DNA from: Choristocarpus tenellus KU-1152
Taxonomy: Eukaryota; Phaeophyceae
DNA length: 30,514 bases
Assembly: GCA_964200185.2 (NCBI GenBank)
Contig: CAXNAD020000090.1
Coordinates: 1-30,514 of the forward strand
Reading direction: 5' to 3'
Part shown: in pieces, positions 12,801 to 24,800 of the stretch
Numbering within the stretch: the stretch's first letter is position 1
Layout: the number at the start of each line of letters is the position of its first letter
Position numbers and translations under genes: made by a program
The notes under the pieces: model-generated
Databases searched by the model: none
Told to the model about the DNA's origin: nothing
What the model saw: only the letters and a program-made list of their open reading frames with translations

Positions 12801-15800
12801 CAGTGGGGGCTGACCATCCACGCCTGCCCATATCTTCCCATTTGTGCTCTCCCCTGCCCCACCATGATATTTTTGCTCTCCCCAATAGGCAATCCGACTT
12901 GCATCTGGAAATGAGAACATGGGTCGAGAATTGCTCAACTCAGACATGGCAATTGCATTGGCGACTTCAACCACATCCTTGATACAACCATTATCCTTGA
13001 TACAACCATTATCCTTGATACAACCATTATCCTTGATACAACCATTATCCTTGATACAACCATTATCCTTGATACAACCATTATCCTTGATACAACCATT
13101 ATCCTTGATACAACCACTATCCTTGATACAACCACTGTAGACCACAAGGTGATCACTTCACTCTTCATCATTTATACAGACTCATCAGGTCAACAGGGTA
13201 AATGCTGTGTGCAAAAACCTCCACTTTTACATATTCTCAACATGATTTTGACAGTTACAGCAACTACTCCTTATTATAATGATATCTGCAGGAGAGCATG
13301 GTGAACTAATGACAAGGTCAGCATCTATAGGACAGGGATCAAAGTTCTTACCCTTATACAGGCGTACATAGTCTGTCCCAAACTCTGTTGCACATTTATT
13401 ATCGAAGATCACTCTGATGCGCTTAGCCCCAGGAATGGACACCTATTTGTCAAGACCCCATTAAAAACAAAGGGCAGAGGTCAAACTAGGCATTTGTAAA
13501 GATAATGGGTATCATATCTTGTAAGACAGTCATGGAAGTTATTAAATCAATTGATAGATTCAGAGCTGCTTTGAAGACAAACAAGGACAATAATACAATT
13601 TCCAATACAAAAAATAACAGCAACCTGTAAAGCAGGAAAGTAACCTCATTGTGGCATTCACTACATTCAAAACAAAATTCAATTTCAATCCCAATTTACC
13701 GTATAGTCGGTGTCCCTACCACCCTCGTAGTTATGTGGGGTTTCCCAGGCCCTCAGCACTGCTTTGGTCGGTGGTAGAACTCCCATTAAGCTCACTGAAA
13801 ATTGTAGCTGGAATAACAATATATATATATATATATTAAAACAAAACATATGCATTAAGGGCAATGTGACAATGTGTGCTTGTCAGATTAAATATCAACA
13901 TCTATCTAGCATCAGATGTATGAATTAAAAAATGGAAAACACATTACAGCAGGAGTGATACCATGTAAGACTTGAGCTTTGTATCACTGGACATGGGGAA
14001 TTTCCTATTCCATGCCAGCATTCACCTGATACAGGGAGTATGCAATGAGATAGTCTGGTAGGGTATGGTCTTCTCCCTTAAAGCATCCCTTCCTTCGTGC
14101 ACTCTCAAGTATGACCCCCTTCAGGACCTACCACACAAGATTGCAAGACAGGTGTGTTGAGGTTACCTCACATTAACCAAGTCATTGGAGGCAAGGTCTC
14201 TTCTGCCCATGTAAGGCCACATTGATACTGTACCTGCTACCTGGCTGCATACAAAAGAGGTACAACACGAAAGAGGTGTAACATCAGCACTACTGCACTG
14301 TACTAGTATAAGTGAGGAATGGTTTTGATCATACCACAGCTCTATGGGAAATGAAGATGACAAAATGTTCGAGTGCAGAGGTAACCATTTCAAGGGACAA
14401 GGTAACAGGATCACATCAACACAACTAATCCAGGCAAAACATCTTTCCAGTTTATGGTGTTCAAACAAATATGAAAGGATGATGCAAACTCAAACAGTAC
14501 CGGAGTAGTGACACTAAACACATTTGCATATCCCACACTGGTAAAAAAAGCAAACAAAATATCTACAATGTTATATGTAGCATACCTCAAGAGCATTCCT
14601 CTCTGCCTCATCATCATTGTTTCTCTTTTCATTGAATGCCTTTCTGAGAAGAAGTATAAACCTGACACCAAGAAGCAAGGCATGGACAAAGGCAGTGCAA
14701 TTAGTGGCAGTAAAACAGCTAGTTCCAGTACGTTATAGGGTATGAGAGGTAATGCAGTGTGTAGTGTCTCTGACCGCAGGATAGTCCCAGTGCACCTTTA
14801 GTGAAGGTCATGAAGAGCATACAATACAATACAAAAAAATTATAATGTAATGTTCAATACAGGTTTTGAGAGTATTCAAAGGCCCACCAATAAAAGCATC
14901 CCTCTCCACATAAGTGCTCTCAGCCAGTATTACCCGAGCAAAAAAACAATTTCTTATGATTATTGTTGGAACATACGAAAGATCTGTTTCACAGGGCAAG
15001 ACTTACATTTCAGGACCAAAAAGGTCCAAGCTAGACAGAGAAATGTTGTCAACCCCGAGACCTGTGGATGGCCAACCTGCCAGCAGCAGAGTCAGAGCCT
15101 ATAAAGAAAATAAAGAAAATAAACATGACAAGGACCAAAAAGAAGGGAGGGAAGGAGAACAGAAGGGTCCTGTATGAATGGGACAAAAAGATCATATTTT
15201 GCACATGGTGAGTTTTTGGTTGAGGTTGAGGGTGAGGGTGCATGCCTGCCTTCTGTCTACTGCTTAAGACCAAGTTTCCAGTAGACTCTGTCTTAGCTGG
15301 GGTCAAAGTTATGGATGAGTGACATAGATTTAGTGAGAGATGATAAGGTGAAGGGGTTTTTTGTTCTTTCCAGGTAAGGGCATCACATTGACCAAACCTA
15401 TGTCTACCTGATACTTTCATAAATAGGGGCCATGGACTTGATAAATGCTCAATCATTCGTTCATTTGTTCGTTGCAAACAATCCACAACAACCAAGAACC
15501 CTTGATGGCAGCATCCTATATAGTATACTGATAGTATACTACTCTGTCGAGCACAGAGCCTTAAAACCAATATTCAAAAAGCTTATTGCAAAATCCAATG
15601 TTCTGAACCAAATACATGATGAGTCCGTAACTCAGCAATAAAAATAAATTGCACTTCAGACCTGATTCTCACACCTATCACAGAAGGCATCACAGGAACA
15701 CTTTTCACGCATGTATCAATACTATGAGCCTTTGATGACAAGCCCCATGCCATGGTTGTATCAAGCTCCCTCAATTCTTCCCTCTTCACTACTGCATCAT

Positions 15801-18800
15801 ATACATGCATGCCAACATGGCAAAACCATTAAGTGCCCATACAAAGCAACCGTGAGTGTGAGTGTGAGTCTGTCAGATAAGCCACCTAAAACCTGGCTTA
15901 TAGAAGGACTCACCTTCCCCCTCCCACCCCCAAAAACCAAGTGTGTTACAGGCCGTACAAACCTGTTTGCTGTAGCAAAGGGCTGCCGCCCTAGAAACCT
16001 CAGCAGTGCCACTCCAAACCCGCTGCCTGTCTGCATTCAGCTCTTCCCCCAGACCCAAACCAAATGCACCTGTGGAGGTGATGCCTTCATCTTCACCTGG
16101 TGGATCTACCACCTAGATACCGTAATTGGATCACATAAGAAGGATAAGTGTTAGCCCTCTTTCAGAGAGGAAAGTAGATATCGATAACATTTGTGACTCC
16201 ATGCATGTGTTGTCAAGTTAATCTTCATATTTTTAACTTCATATCACCATTATTTGTTGTGCATGATAGCATTGTATACCTTGGCAACACCAAGATTAGT
16301 AATTTCCAACATACATCAAGAATATTAAGACAAGAAAATAACTGAATGGGTGAGTGAGCAAGTCAAATGTTACCACTTCAGCTCTACTATAGTGATCCTA
16401 CTCTAACTACACAATGGCAATGTAGTGTGAATTACAGTCCAATTTGACATGCCTTACTAGCTCATAAGATTGAAATTGTGAAAGTGTGTGGCCACTGCAT
16501 AGGAATTAAAATGGTAAACAATATGAGTTTTGACATTTGGTAACATCATAGCAACGCTGAATGTATCACCTTACCACCTTACCACTTTACCACTAACTAT
16601 ATGAAAAAAAAATCAACTGAAACAATAGAGGTAAGGGATGTCCTTATACCTGGAAAGCTGGATTAGACTGCTGTGTTGATGCGCCACTGGAGAGACCTGC
16701 TTCCCTTGGATATGGCACAATGTCAGCACCCTCCCCATCGCCTTCCCATAGATAGTCAGGCTCCTCCAGGGTGATTAGGTAATCCATCTTGTCTTCCTTT
16801 GGCACCTTTTGATACATTGATACATTGATACATTGATACATGGATATGGATACATGGATACATTGATCGTTCAGTAAATTGGCACTATGAGTCTGTCTGC
16901 AAGTCTCATCATGGCACCAAGAGACAAAACACAATATCATCCACAGACCAAGAAAAAGGTAACCACAGAGACAGAGGGATGGAGAAATGAGGCACCTGTG
17001 CATGCAAGGAGATATTTTGCTGTGCCGTAGTTTCCCACTATTAGTCTAAAGTTCCACTCTTAATAGGCATACAAAGGGAATGGCACAATAAGCTGGTTAG
17101 TTAAAACTGATACTTTCTCAGGAACAATAAAGGTAATATTTTGCTATAGTGCCAACACTCAAAGTCCTAGTTTGTGCCCATCTTGCTTCAAGTACTGGGC
17201 AGATATTGTATTGCTATGATGCAGATGATATTACTAGCCCTCACCATGTAAAGGCGATCACCATCACGCCTTTGAGCCCAGACGACCTCTACATCTCCTT
17301 CCAGACTCTCACCCGCCTCCAACTTCTGCATAAGTTGAGGCAGGATCTGCTGCATCAAAATGTTGTCTTTGTTGAATCCGGCTGCAGCCCCTTGAGACAT
17401 CCAACCAGGTGGCAGCAATGAGATGATGTCACCTTTAAAATAAATGCCCTTCAGCCAATCCCCATCCTCCTTGATAGCATACATGTCATGGTTAAGCAAC
17501 AGCCTGTGTACCTGGAGGAAATAAACAAAGTGGGGAGGTTCAACACCATGTTTCAACTGCCGGGTTTGTTCTGTTCCCAACCTCTCCTTCATGATCTTCT
17601 TGCATGATCCACCTTTCACATAAACACACCCAGTCCCAGCAACAAAAAAGCCATCAACATTAAAGCTACATAAAACAAGCCAGCACAGTTGTTGAAACCC
17701 TTTCTCACCTCATTTGTCTCCGCGCTAGGCCCTTCTCGTAAGCAGACCACATCAGCATCCCTTGGGTTCACAACAAATATCCTAGGGTACCCCTTTCCCC
17801 CTCTATTTTGCACCCCTGGCCCTTTAACTCTAGGAGATGGTGAGGCCATTGTCCAGAACACATCATCAGGAGACCCCCTATTTGATCCCTGGTAATCCTG
17901 AAGTGGAGTGACCCGCAGGTTGCTCTTTCTCCTTGCCTTACCCCCCATTCCCTCCCTCCCCCTGTCAAGCATTTCAGGGTGACTTTTTGCTGGAGTGGAA
18001 GGTGATGCAAGACTGGTCCTCAGAATGTTTCTGATGTTTTGCATTGAGGCATCTTCTTGTGGTGCTGGCTCTTCTTCAAAACGTTCCAGACCCACAGCCT
18101 TAGGCTTTTGGAGTAATATGTAAGGGAGAGGTATGAGTTGTGAAGTAGGTGGTAGAAGCAACAGGTTCAAGTTCTTCAATTCTTCAATAGTGGTGACTCT
18201 GTGATTATACAACTTTAACCAGGCAAGCACCACTAAACAAGGCACCCAATACAGTCCAATGTTTGACGCTGTAAACAATGCGCTATACAACAAAAAGAAG
18301 GTTAACCTCAAAACAAGGTGATGCGGCTTTGTTGCTGAGGATCAAGGAGTAAACTTCAAGGAGTGAACTGGCTAAACCCAATGCACAATAAGCGAAGATA
18401 CAAATGGAGGTAGTGCAATCAGTGGAGGAGCAACAGACAGATAGGTAGGATGATAAGTAGTAAGCAAGGAGACAAGTCAGTCAAAGTAAACGAGAAGTAG
18501 GTAACCAGGTTTTGGACATTTTGGACATTTTGCATTTTAAGCCATATTTTCAATATTTTGGAACTCAACTTGATTTCTGTGAATAAAATACGAAGGTTGA
18601 GTTGAGAATTGAAGGTTCTGGAAATAGTAAACATTGCACAGCATTCTCACCACACCTGCATATTAGGGCAGTCCCACCCAAAGCGCATTAAGGCTGAAAG
18701 CTTGCTGTCCAGAAGAGGAGGTGGGAGGGAAACTGGGTTAATCTTGTCCATGACTGCCTTCACAGTCATCTTCCAACCCCAGTCATTCACCTGAAAGTCA

Positions 18801-21800
18801 AACGAAGAACAGGGACCTTCATTGAGAATTAACTACTCACACCATTTCACTCACACCATTTCATGCTTTAAAATGCTGCAGGCAGTGTGTGCTTGCCTAT
18901 GAGCCAAGATCAAATTACTCGTATCTCCTGGCATGATCCTCTTCTTGCATAGGTGTTGTGATCAGTTCATCTCTACTCTTGAAGCGCTACCCTACTACTA
19001 CAAGGTACAAATTTTTAGTACATCCCACAATAGTCACTCATACATCAGCCCTGATCCTCCAATTCAAATCTACATTGTTTCAATCGACCTGCTAATATCA
19101 AACCATTTCAATTGATACTACCAGTGCTGAGGCCGTACTCTAAGTTGACCCTGAGAAACTTCTTGATCGTTTTCAACTTGCAAGATGGTGTCGTTTTAAC
19201 AACTTTGAACTGACTTGGGTCCCAATTGTACACAACTCACAGTGGCATCCGTAACCCAGCAAAGGTAGAACTTCCCAGCTGGAATCTCCAGTGGTGGTCG
19301 ACCCTTAATACCTGGCCAGTTGCAGCTACTCCCATCCTTACCACCAGAATATTTAGCCTCTCCCCAGTAGGTGGTGCAACTGTCATCTCGATAAAGCACC
19401 AAATAGTCACATGACGCCTCCGTCCTGGAAGTTAAAATAAATTACAGCAAAAGAGTTCAACCACGGAGTCAGCTATGCCGGGGTTGAGCAAGAAGTATAT
19501 CACAGTTGAGAAATGGGCAATACCCCAACCTAAAAGAAGTGCTTCCACAGTCCTAAATTTGAGGCTGATGCACACATTTGCCCTAGAATTAAGTGCCAGT
19601 TCCTCTCATTAGCTTGCCTAAGACAGCAGAGATTGTACACCTACAATCCTACAATCACAATGTCAACAAAAGGGTTTGCACAACATACAACATACAACAT
19701 ACCTCCACAAAGGACAAAAACAAGAGTATGCAGGGAAGGAGTGGAAGCTAGTTGGAGAAACCACAGAACACTACGCCATTCTTATCGCAAAACAATACCA
19801 ACTACATTCACACGTATCCCAAACCAATCGAAAAATAAACCCAGCAATATCTTGTCTATATGTGTATACATGTTTCAAAATGTGGACTCACCTTGTCTTA
19901 GGATCAAATGATATTAACAGCTTCCTTGCCCCCTTAATGCGCACCCATTCACAGCGATTAGCGTTATCATGATATGGATGGTTTGACTCCAGTGATAGCT
20001 TCAAGGAGGTGCCAGAGAAAGGATTCTTCCCTAACAAGTATATGTACGGACAACAAATATACAAGCGGGCAGAGTGGAGGGATAGGGTCAATAGGCACCA
20101 AAGTAGATCAGCCTAAACAGGGCGTAACTAAAACCAATTGAACTCTCTCAAATTTGGATGTCTTGTCATAGAAATTAGGTGGGCCTATGGCAAGAGTTAA
20201 CTGTGTGAGGGGTCCTATGGCAGTAATATGTACATGCCATGCCTATTCCATACCTTCACTTCCTAATTATATCATACTCTCACAATCACCCTACAGAACG
20301 TCACCCTTGGAGTTTCAACTCCACTTCAACAATTACATGCAATATATGCACATGCCTACATTCCAAGGTTTTGATTGAACTAGAGGACACTTTCTAAAGA
20401 CCTTGTTCTGCGTTTGACAGTATGAAACATCTTCTGGAGTGTGCAAGCAATGTCATCAACCACAGCTCTCCAATCCTGTTTCCCCCTACAATCCACAGCT
20501 CGTCTTTCCCCACATACACACTTTACACTTCCTAGCTACTGTACTCATCCTCTAGCTGACATTTCTCAAAGGAAGTGACAACTTACTATTATCGTGTCTA
20601 GCATCTCTCAGTGCACAGGTTGCCAGTGGTTTGATGAGTTTGGATGCACTAAGGACGAAGTCTGGCCAGACCTTAACCATGGAGAGGAGTGCCTGTAAGG
20701 TCAACAAAAGTTTTTAAAAGTATCAGTTGACAGAAGTGGAGCAAGATATCAGCTATATAATATATAATATACAATAGAAATGTCATTGCTTAATGTACCC
20801 AAATAAGTGGCAAACACCTCCTTGAGAACCTTGAATACTTCAACAAAGATTTTACCTCACACCTCAATTTTGTGGCATGTAGGCAATCAGTTGAATTGCT
20901 TCATACCTTTGCCCCACATGCCTTGAGGGTTGCCAAGCATGACACTGAAAGGAGGGGTTCCCTGCCTCAGGAGCAACCATTTCCAATCCCAGCGTGTTTA
21001 TTTTTCCAAGGAGGGGCAACATAGTAGAGATAGCATAAAAGGTCAAATTAGAGATAGGATAAAAAAGTACATGGGGGAAAGTAAGCAAATCAGTAAATCA
21101 GGAAGGAAAAAATAATGTCCCAGGCCTTGAAAGCACCCTTGTACACATTTTCAATGTGTTGTACATGTGACAACAAAAGATAACAAATCATTAAAGCTAG
21201 ACCAAACTTGTCCTGGAGATCCAGGAAAAGGGAGAATGGACTTCAGTAGTGGAAATGATTGTGGTAGTCCAGCAAGGCATACTCGGAAAGAAATCAAAAC
21301 CAACGTCACCAAAAATATTGCAGTGTCGTGCACATCTCAACCCCAAGTTTACATGTAATGAGTGTATGGAATGTCTTGAATGCATCATCACCTCTCAGCA
21401 GGGTGCTTGACAGTCACACAAATGGCACTGGCTTTAAGTCTGAATCCCCAGTCTGGCTGTGACCACTCCGTGTGGAAATGAACAATGCACTTGGACGTTG
21501 GAATTATTAGTTTTGGACGCCCACGCACACCAGGCCCTGTGCACATCACAATGAAAACATTAGAAAAATTCACGGAATAGATCAGAAAATTCATCTCACA
21601 CGATGAGTGGGAATGCAACAAGCATCATCAATGGACGCCTCTATGGTATCAAGTGTTAACCTTGAAGTCTCTCACTAATGCTGCACCACAAACATACACC
21701 ATGTACTCATCACTTCCAATACATTGTGCGGATTATTCAGTGGTATTATTTGCACTTCATCTCACAGTTCTCATCATGGTCTCGTCCATGGTACTTGCTC

Positions 21801-24800
21801 TCTCCCCAGGCCTCCAAGTGGCTTTCGTCCTTGAGGATGCGAACATAGTCCTCCCCATTACAAGTACGGCAGGATTCATCAAATTCAATCTACAACCCAC
21901 AAACAACAAACAGGAAGTGATTAGCATATTATCACAACCAAATATCCTTGAGTATGTGTATAGGAGTATGTGAATAGGGGTATGTGTAAGGCGTCCATGT
22001 CTCTCATGTGTTTATGTACCTTCCCACTCTCCAGTACTCTCCCTTATCATATACAATAATACCTTATACAATACCTGCATTGTCAAAGTACCCTTATCTT
22101 TGATGGTACAGAAATCAAACAAAATCACACAACGTGAAGGAGCCATGATTGTACATTTCAAAAACAGTTGTATATTTCAAAAATCATGCACTCCACCAAA
22201 AAAGGTTCACTACTATTGGTTGGTACACACCTGTTTTATTTTCTGGGGAGTGGGGAGCGGGGAGTGGGAGGTGGGGGCATAGTTTGGGATCACCACTAGG
22301 TGATCCCTTCATTGAGTAACTTGCTATGTACACAGACAATTAAACTAGTTAGATATAATAATTAGCACAATAAACTAATCCACCTCAATACCCTGTGATC
22401 ATACTTTCTACTATAGATGAACTCATACACTTCCACCATCCAGCTGAGTTGTCCACTAATATTCAATGGACGTCAAAACAAGAAAATAGAGGGTTCCTTA
22501 CCTCCTATGCATTCCAACTGTAATATTCTAAAGTACTACAGTAGGACTATAATACCTGTTATGTAGTATTGAGTCAAGCGCTGCATCAGCATGCCATGTT
22601 CGACATTGAGAAAGAAGTATTGCTGCAAGCTGTACCCGTATCAAACTAATCCAATAACACTACCAAGACCATAATCCAATAACACCAGGGAGAGCACTGC
22701 GGAAATGGTCACCTCAATCTCTTTGGCGCCTGGGAAGTCCAAGGGTGTGTAGTTGTCTTGACGCTGTCGATGGGGATGTTCAGATTCCACCGTCTGCATT
22801 CGATGCTCTTCATGATACAGTGGCTTATGCCTGTAGTATTTTAATCAGATTACGTTACATGACATTGAATATTACATGGTTATTGAACTACCAAATAAAC
22901 CCAATACAAGATTTTCTTGAAACACATATAGTGTCACAAAGATGGGAATGATAATTATAATTGCATGGTTTGTATAAGATGGCTTCCTACACTTAGTGCA
23001 ACACTTTTCATCCTATCCACAGAATCACAGCAAGAACACTCATGAATGTGAATAAATAATATTAATTGCACAAAACTATCCCATCAACATAGTATATATG
23101 AAACTCGACAGATGGACAGTATCATTTGAGATACCACAGTAGTGCAGTAGTGGTAAACTCTTGATACCACCATTAACTATCATCCACCAAACTCATACCC
23201 CAACTGTGTACAAAATGGTCATCCTATCTTCTCATTCTTCAAACCTGCATGCTGATTGGGAAGGAAATACCACCCTGAGGTATAATGGTACCATGTGTTT
23301 TGGTAGTAACACAACAATCTGGATACTCAACTAACTCTTGACATTATTTTCCTCAGACCTTTCAACTTCACAAGATAGGTATCCAACAAGCCAAAGACAT
23401 GTGAAGCGCAACTTAACCCTGTATTCCCCAACATGTGTACTCAATAATCACCTTTTTAATCCTCAGCTGTTACACACTGTATGTCTATCTATATATCTGT
23501 ATGTCTATCTATGTTTATCTATCTATATGTAGTCTTACCCACAAAATAAAAACATAACATCCCCCTTCCTCCTGGTTCACCTGGGTCGTGTGTCCATTGC
23601 ATCGCCAGCAGACAGGGTAGAGAACATCTTCACCAGGCCCTTGACCACCTCACCTGACCCACCGAGCGTCTCCAAGGCCACCGTCCTTTGGTGGTCCTTT
23701 TGCCCAGACATGTCTACTGTCTCCTCCAAACCATTGTTTCGATCACCCTTGGATTCACTTTCTGTACAATTGTATGATTTCTTACTGTCAAAGCACCCCC
23801 TCCTAAGTGCAGACAAAAATTCATTGGGGAGGGAGGGCTCACATGCAGAGACACGTGTTCGAGGAAATGTACGGGGCTTGTCTGGCTCAGAGTCAAGACA
23901 GACCACCACTGCATCGCCCAGGGCCTGGACATCGGCCCAATAGCAGTGGGCAGAGCACACAGGAGGAGTAGACATTACAATTAGATTAATGCCAGAGGAG
24001 ATTTAGAGGGAAAAGGTGCCAGGGCATGAAAAAATAAAATTCTAAAAGTGAACACAGAGAGACAGTGAGATGTAATGCATTCAGAATGTGTGTGCTGGAA
24101 CAGGTGGAGAGGGGGATACTAATAGAATATAAAAATAGTACAATGTAAAAGTTTCTTAAAAAGCAGGGGAAAAGCAAGCCCCAAAAAAACAGATGCGGGA
24201 ATGGATACAAAATCTCAAGTTAAATCTCAAGTTAAATCTCAAGTTAAATCTCAAGTTAAATCTCAAGTTAAATCTCAAGTTAAATCTCAAGTTAAATCTC
24301 AAGTTAAATCTCAAGTTAAATCTCAAGTTAAATCCTCACCGAACAGGCTTCCCAGTCGTTCTGCTCACACTGGCCATCATGACTTGCAGCCTTACAATTC
24401 CTCTCTATCACAGCATTTAGGTGTGGCTGCGGCCAATCCATGGCTAACACAGTGCCACTGGAGTAGTGGAACATGTATTGGCCCAATGTTCAAACAGTGC
24501 GAGGCAATGATGATGATTTAGAGAGGTTGTGCCGGATGTCCTAAATACATGCACATTCATTGTGAACAGTAAGAACCGTTAAAAATATCTCACAGGTTAC
24601 AGGATTGTAACTGAAGGAGGTAGTCTGCACAGTACAGTCTTCAAAGTAATAAGCCTTGATTCTGAACAATCTGTCACCTCTGCTTCAGAATTTGTGTTGA
24701 GATTTTTTTTTTATACTTGCTTTTAACACTTAAACTACACATAAAACAGTATGATGAAATGCCATGACTATCATCTGCAGCCAAAAACCAAGAGGTTAAC

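Noticed and set aside
12919-13171. Open frames on both strands reading SLIQPL, CIKDNG or SRIMVV repeats
   Set aside because: Artefacts of the 18-bp minisatellite, which is open in several frames at once.
14160-14234. Possible exon between exons 28 and 29 (TVSMWPYMGRRDLASNDL)
   Set aside because: Has plausible AG and GT edges, but no frame allows phase 0 on both sides, and exon 28 reads perfectly into exon 29.
15049-15570. Minus-strand frame of 173 codons
   Set aside because: Long by chance in an intron; hydrophobic, low-complexity, no motif, and its frame disagrees with the phase of exon 27.
23714-23932. Alternative frame in exon 12 (WAMQWWSVLTLSQ) with a GTAAGA donor
   Set aside because: It would fit phase 2 directly from exon 10, but the other frame continues to the exon end with better protein sense and fits once exon 11 is included.
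24193-24521. Plus-strand frames of 75 and 106 codons rich in SQVK or LNLK repeats
   Set aside because: They are produced by the 12-bp intronic array whose length is a multiple of three; no start context, domain or splice partner.
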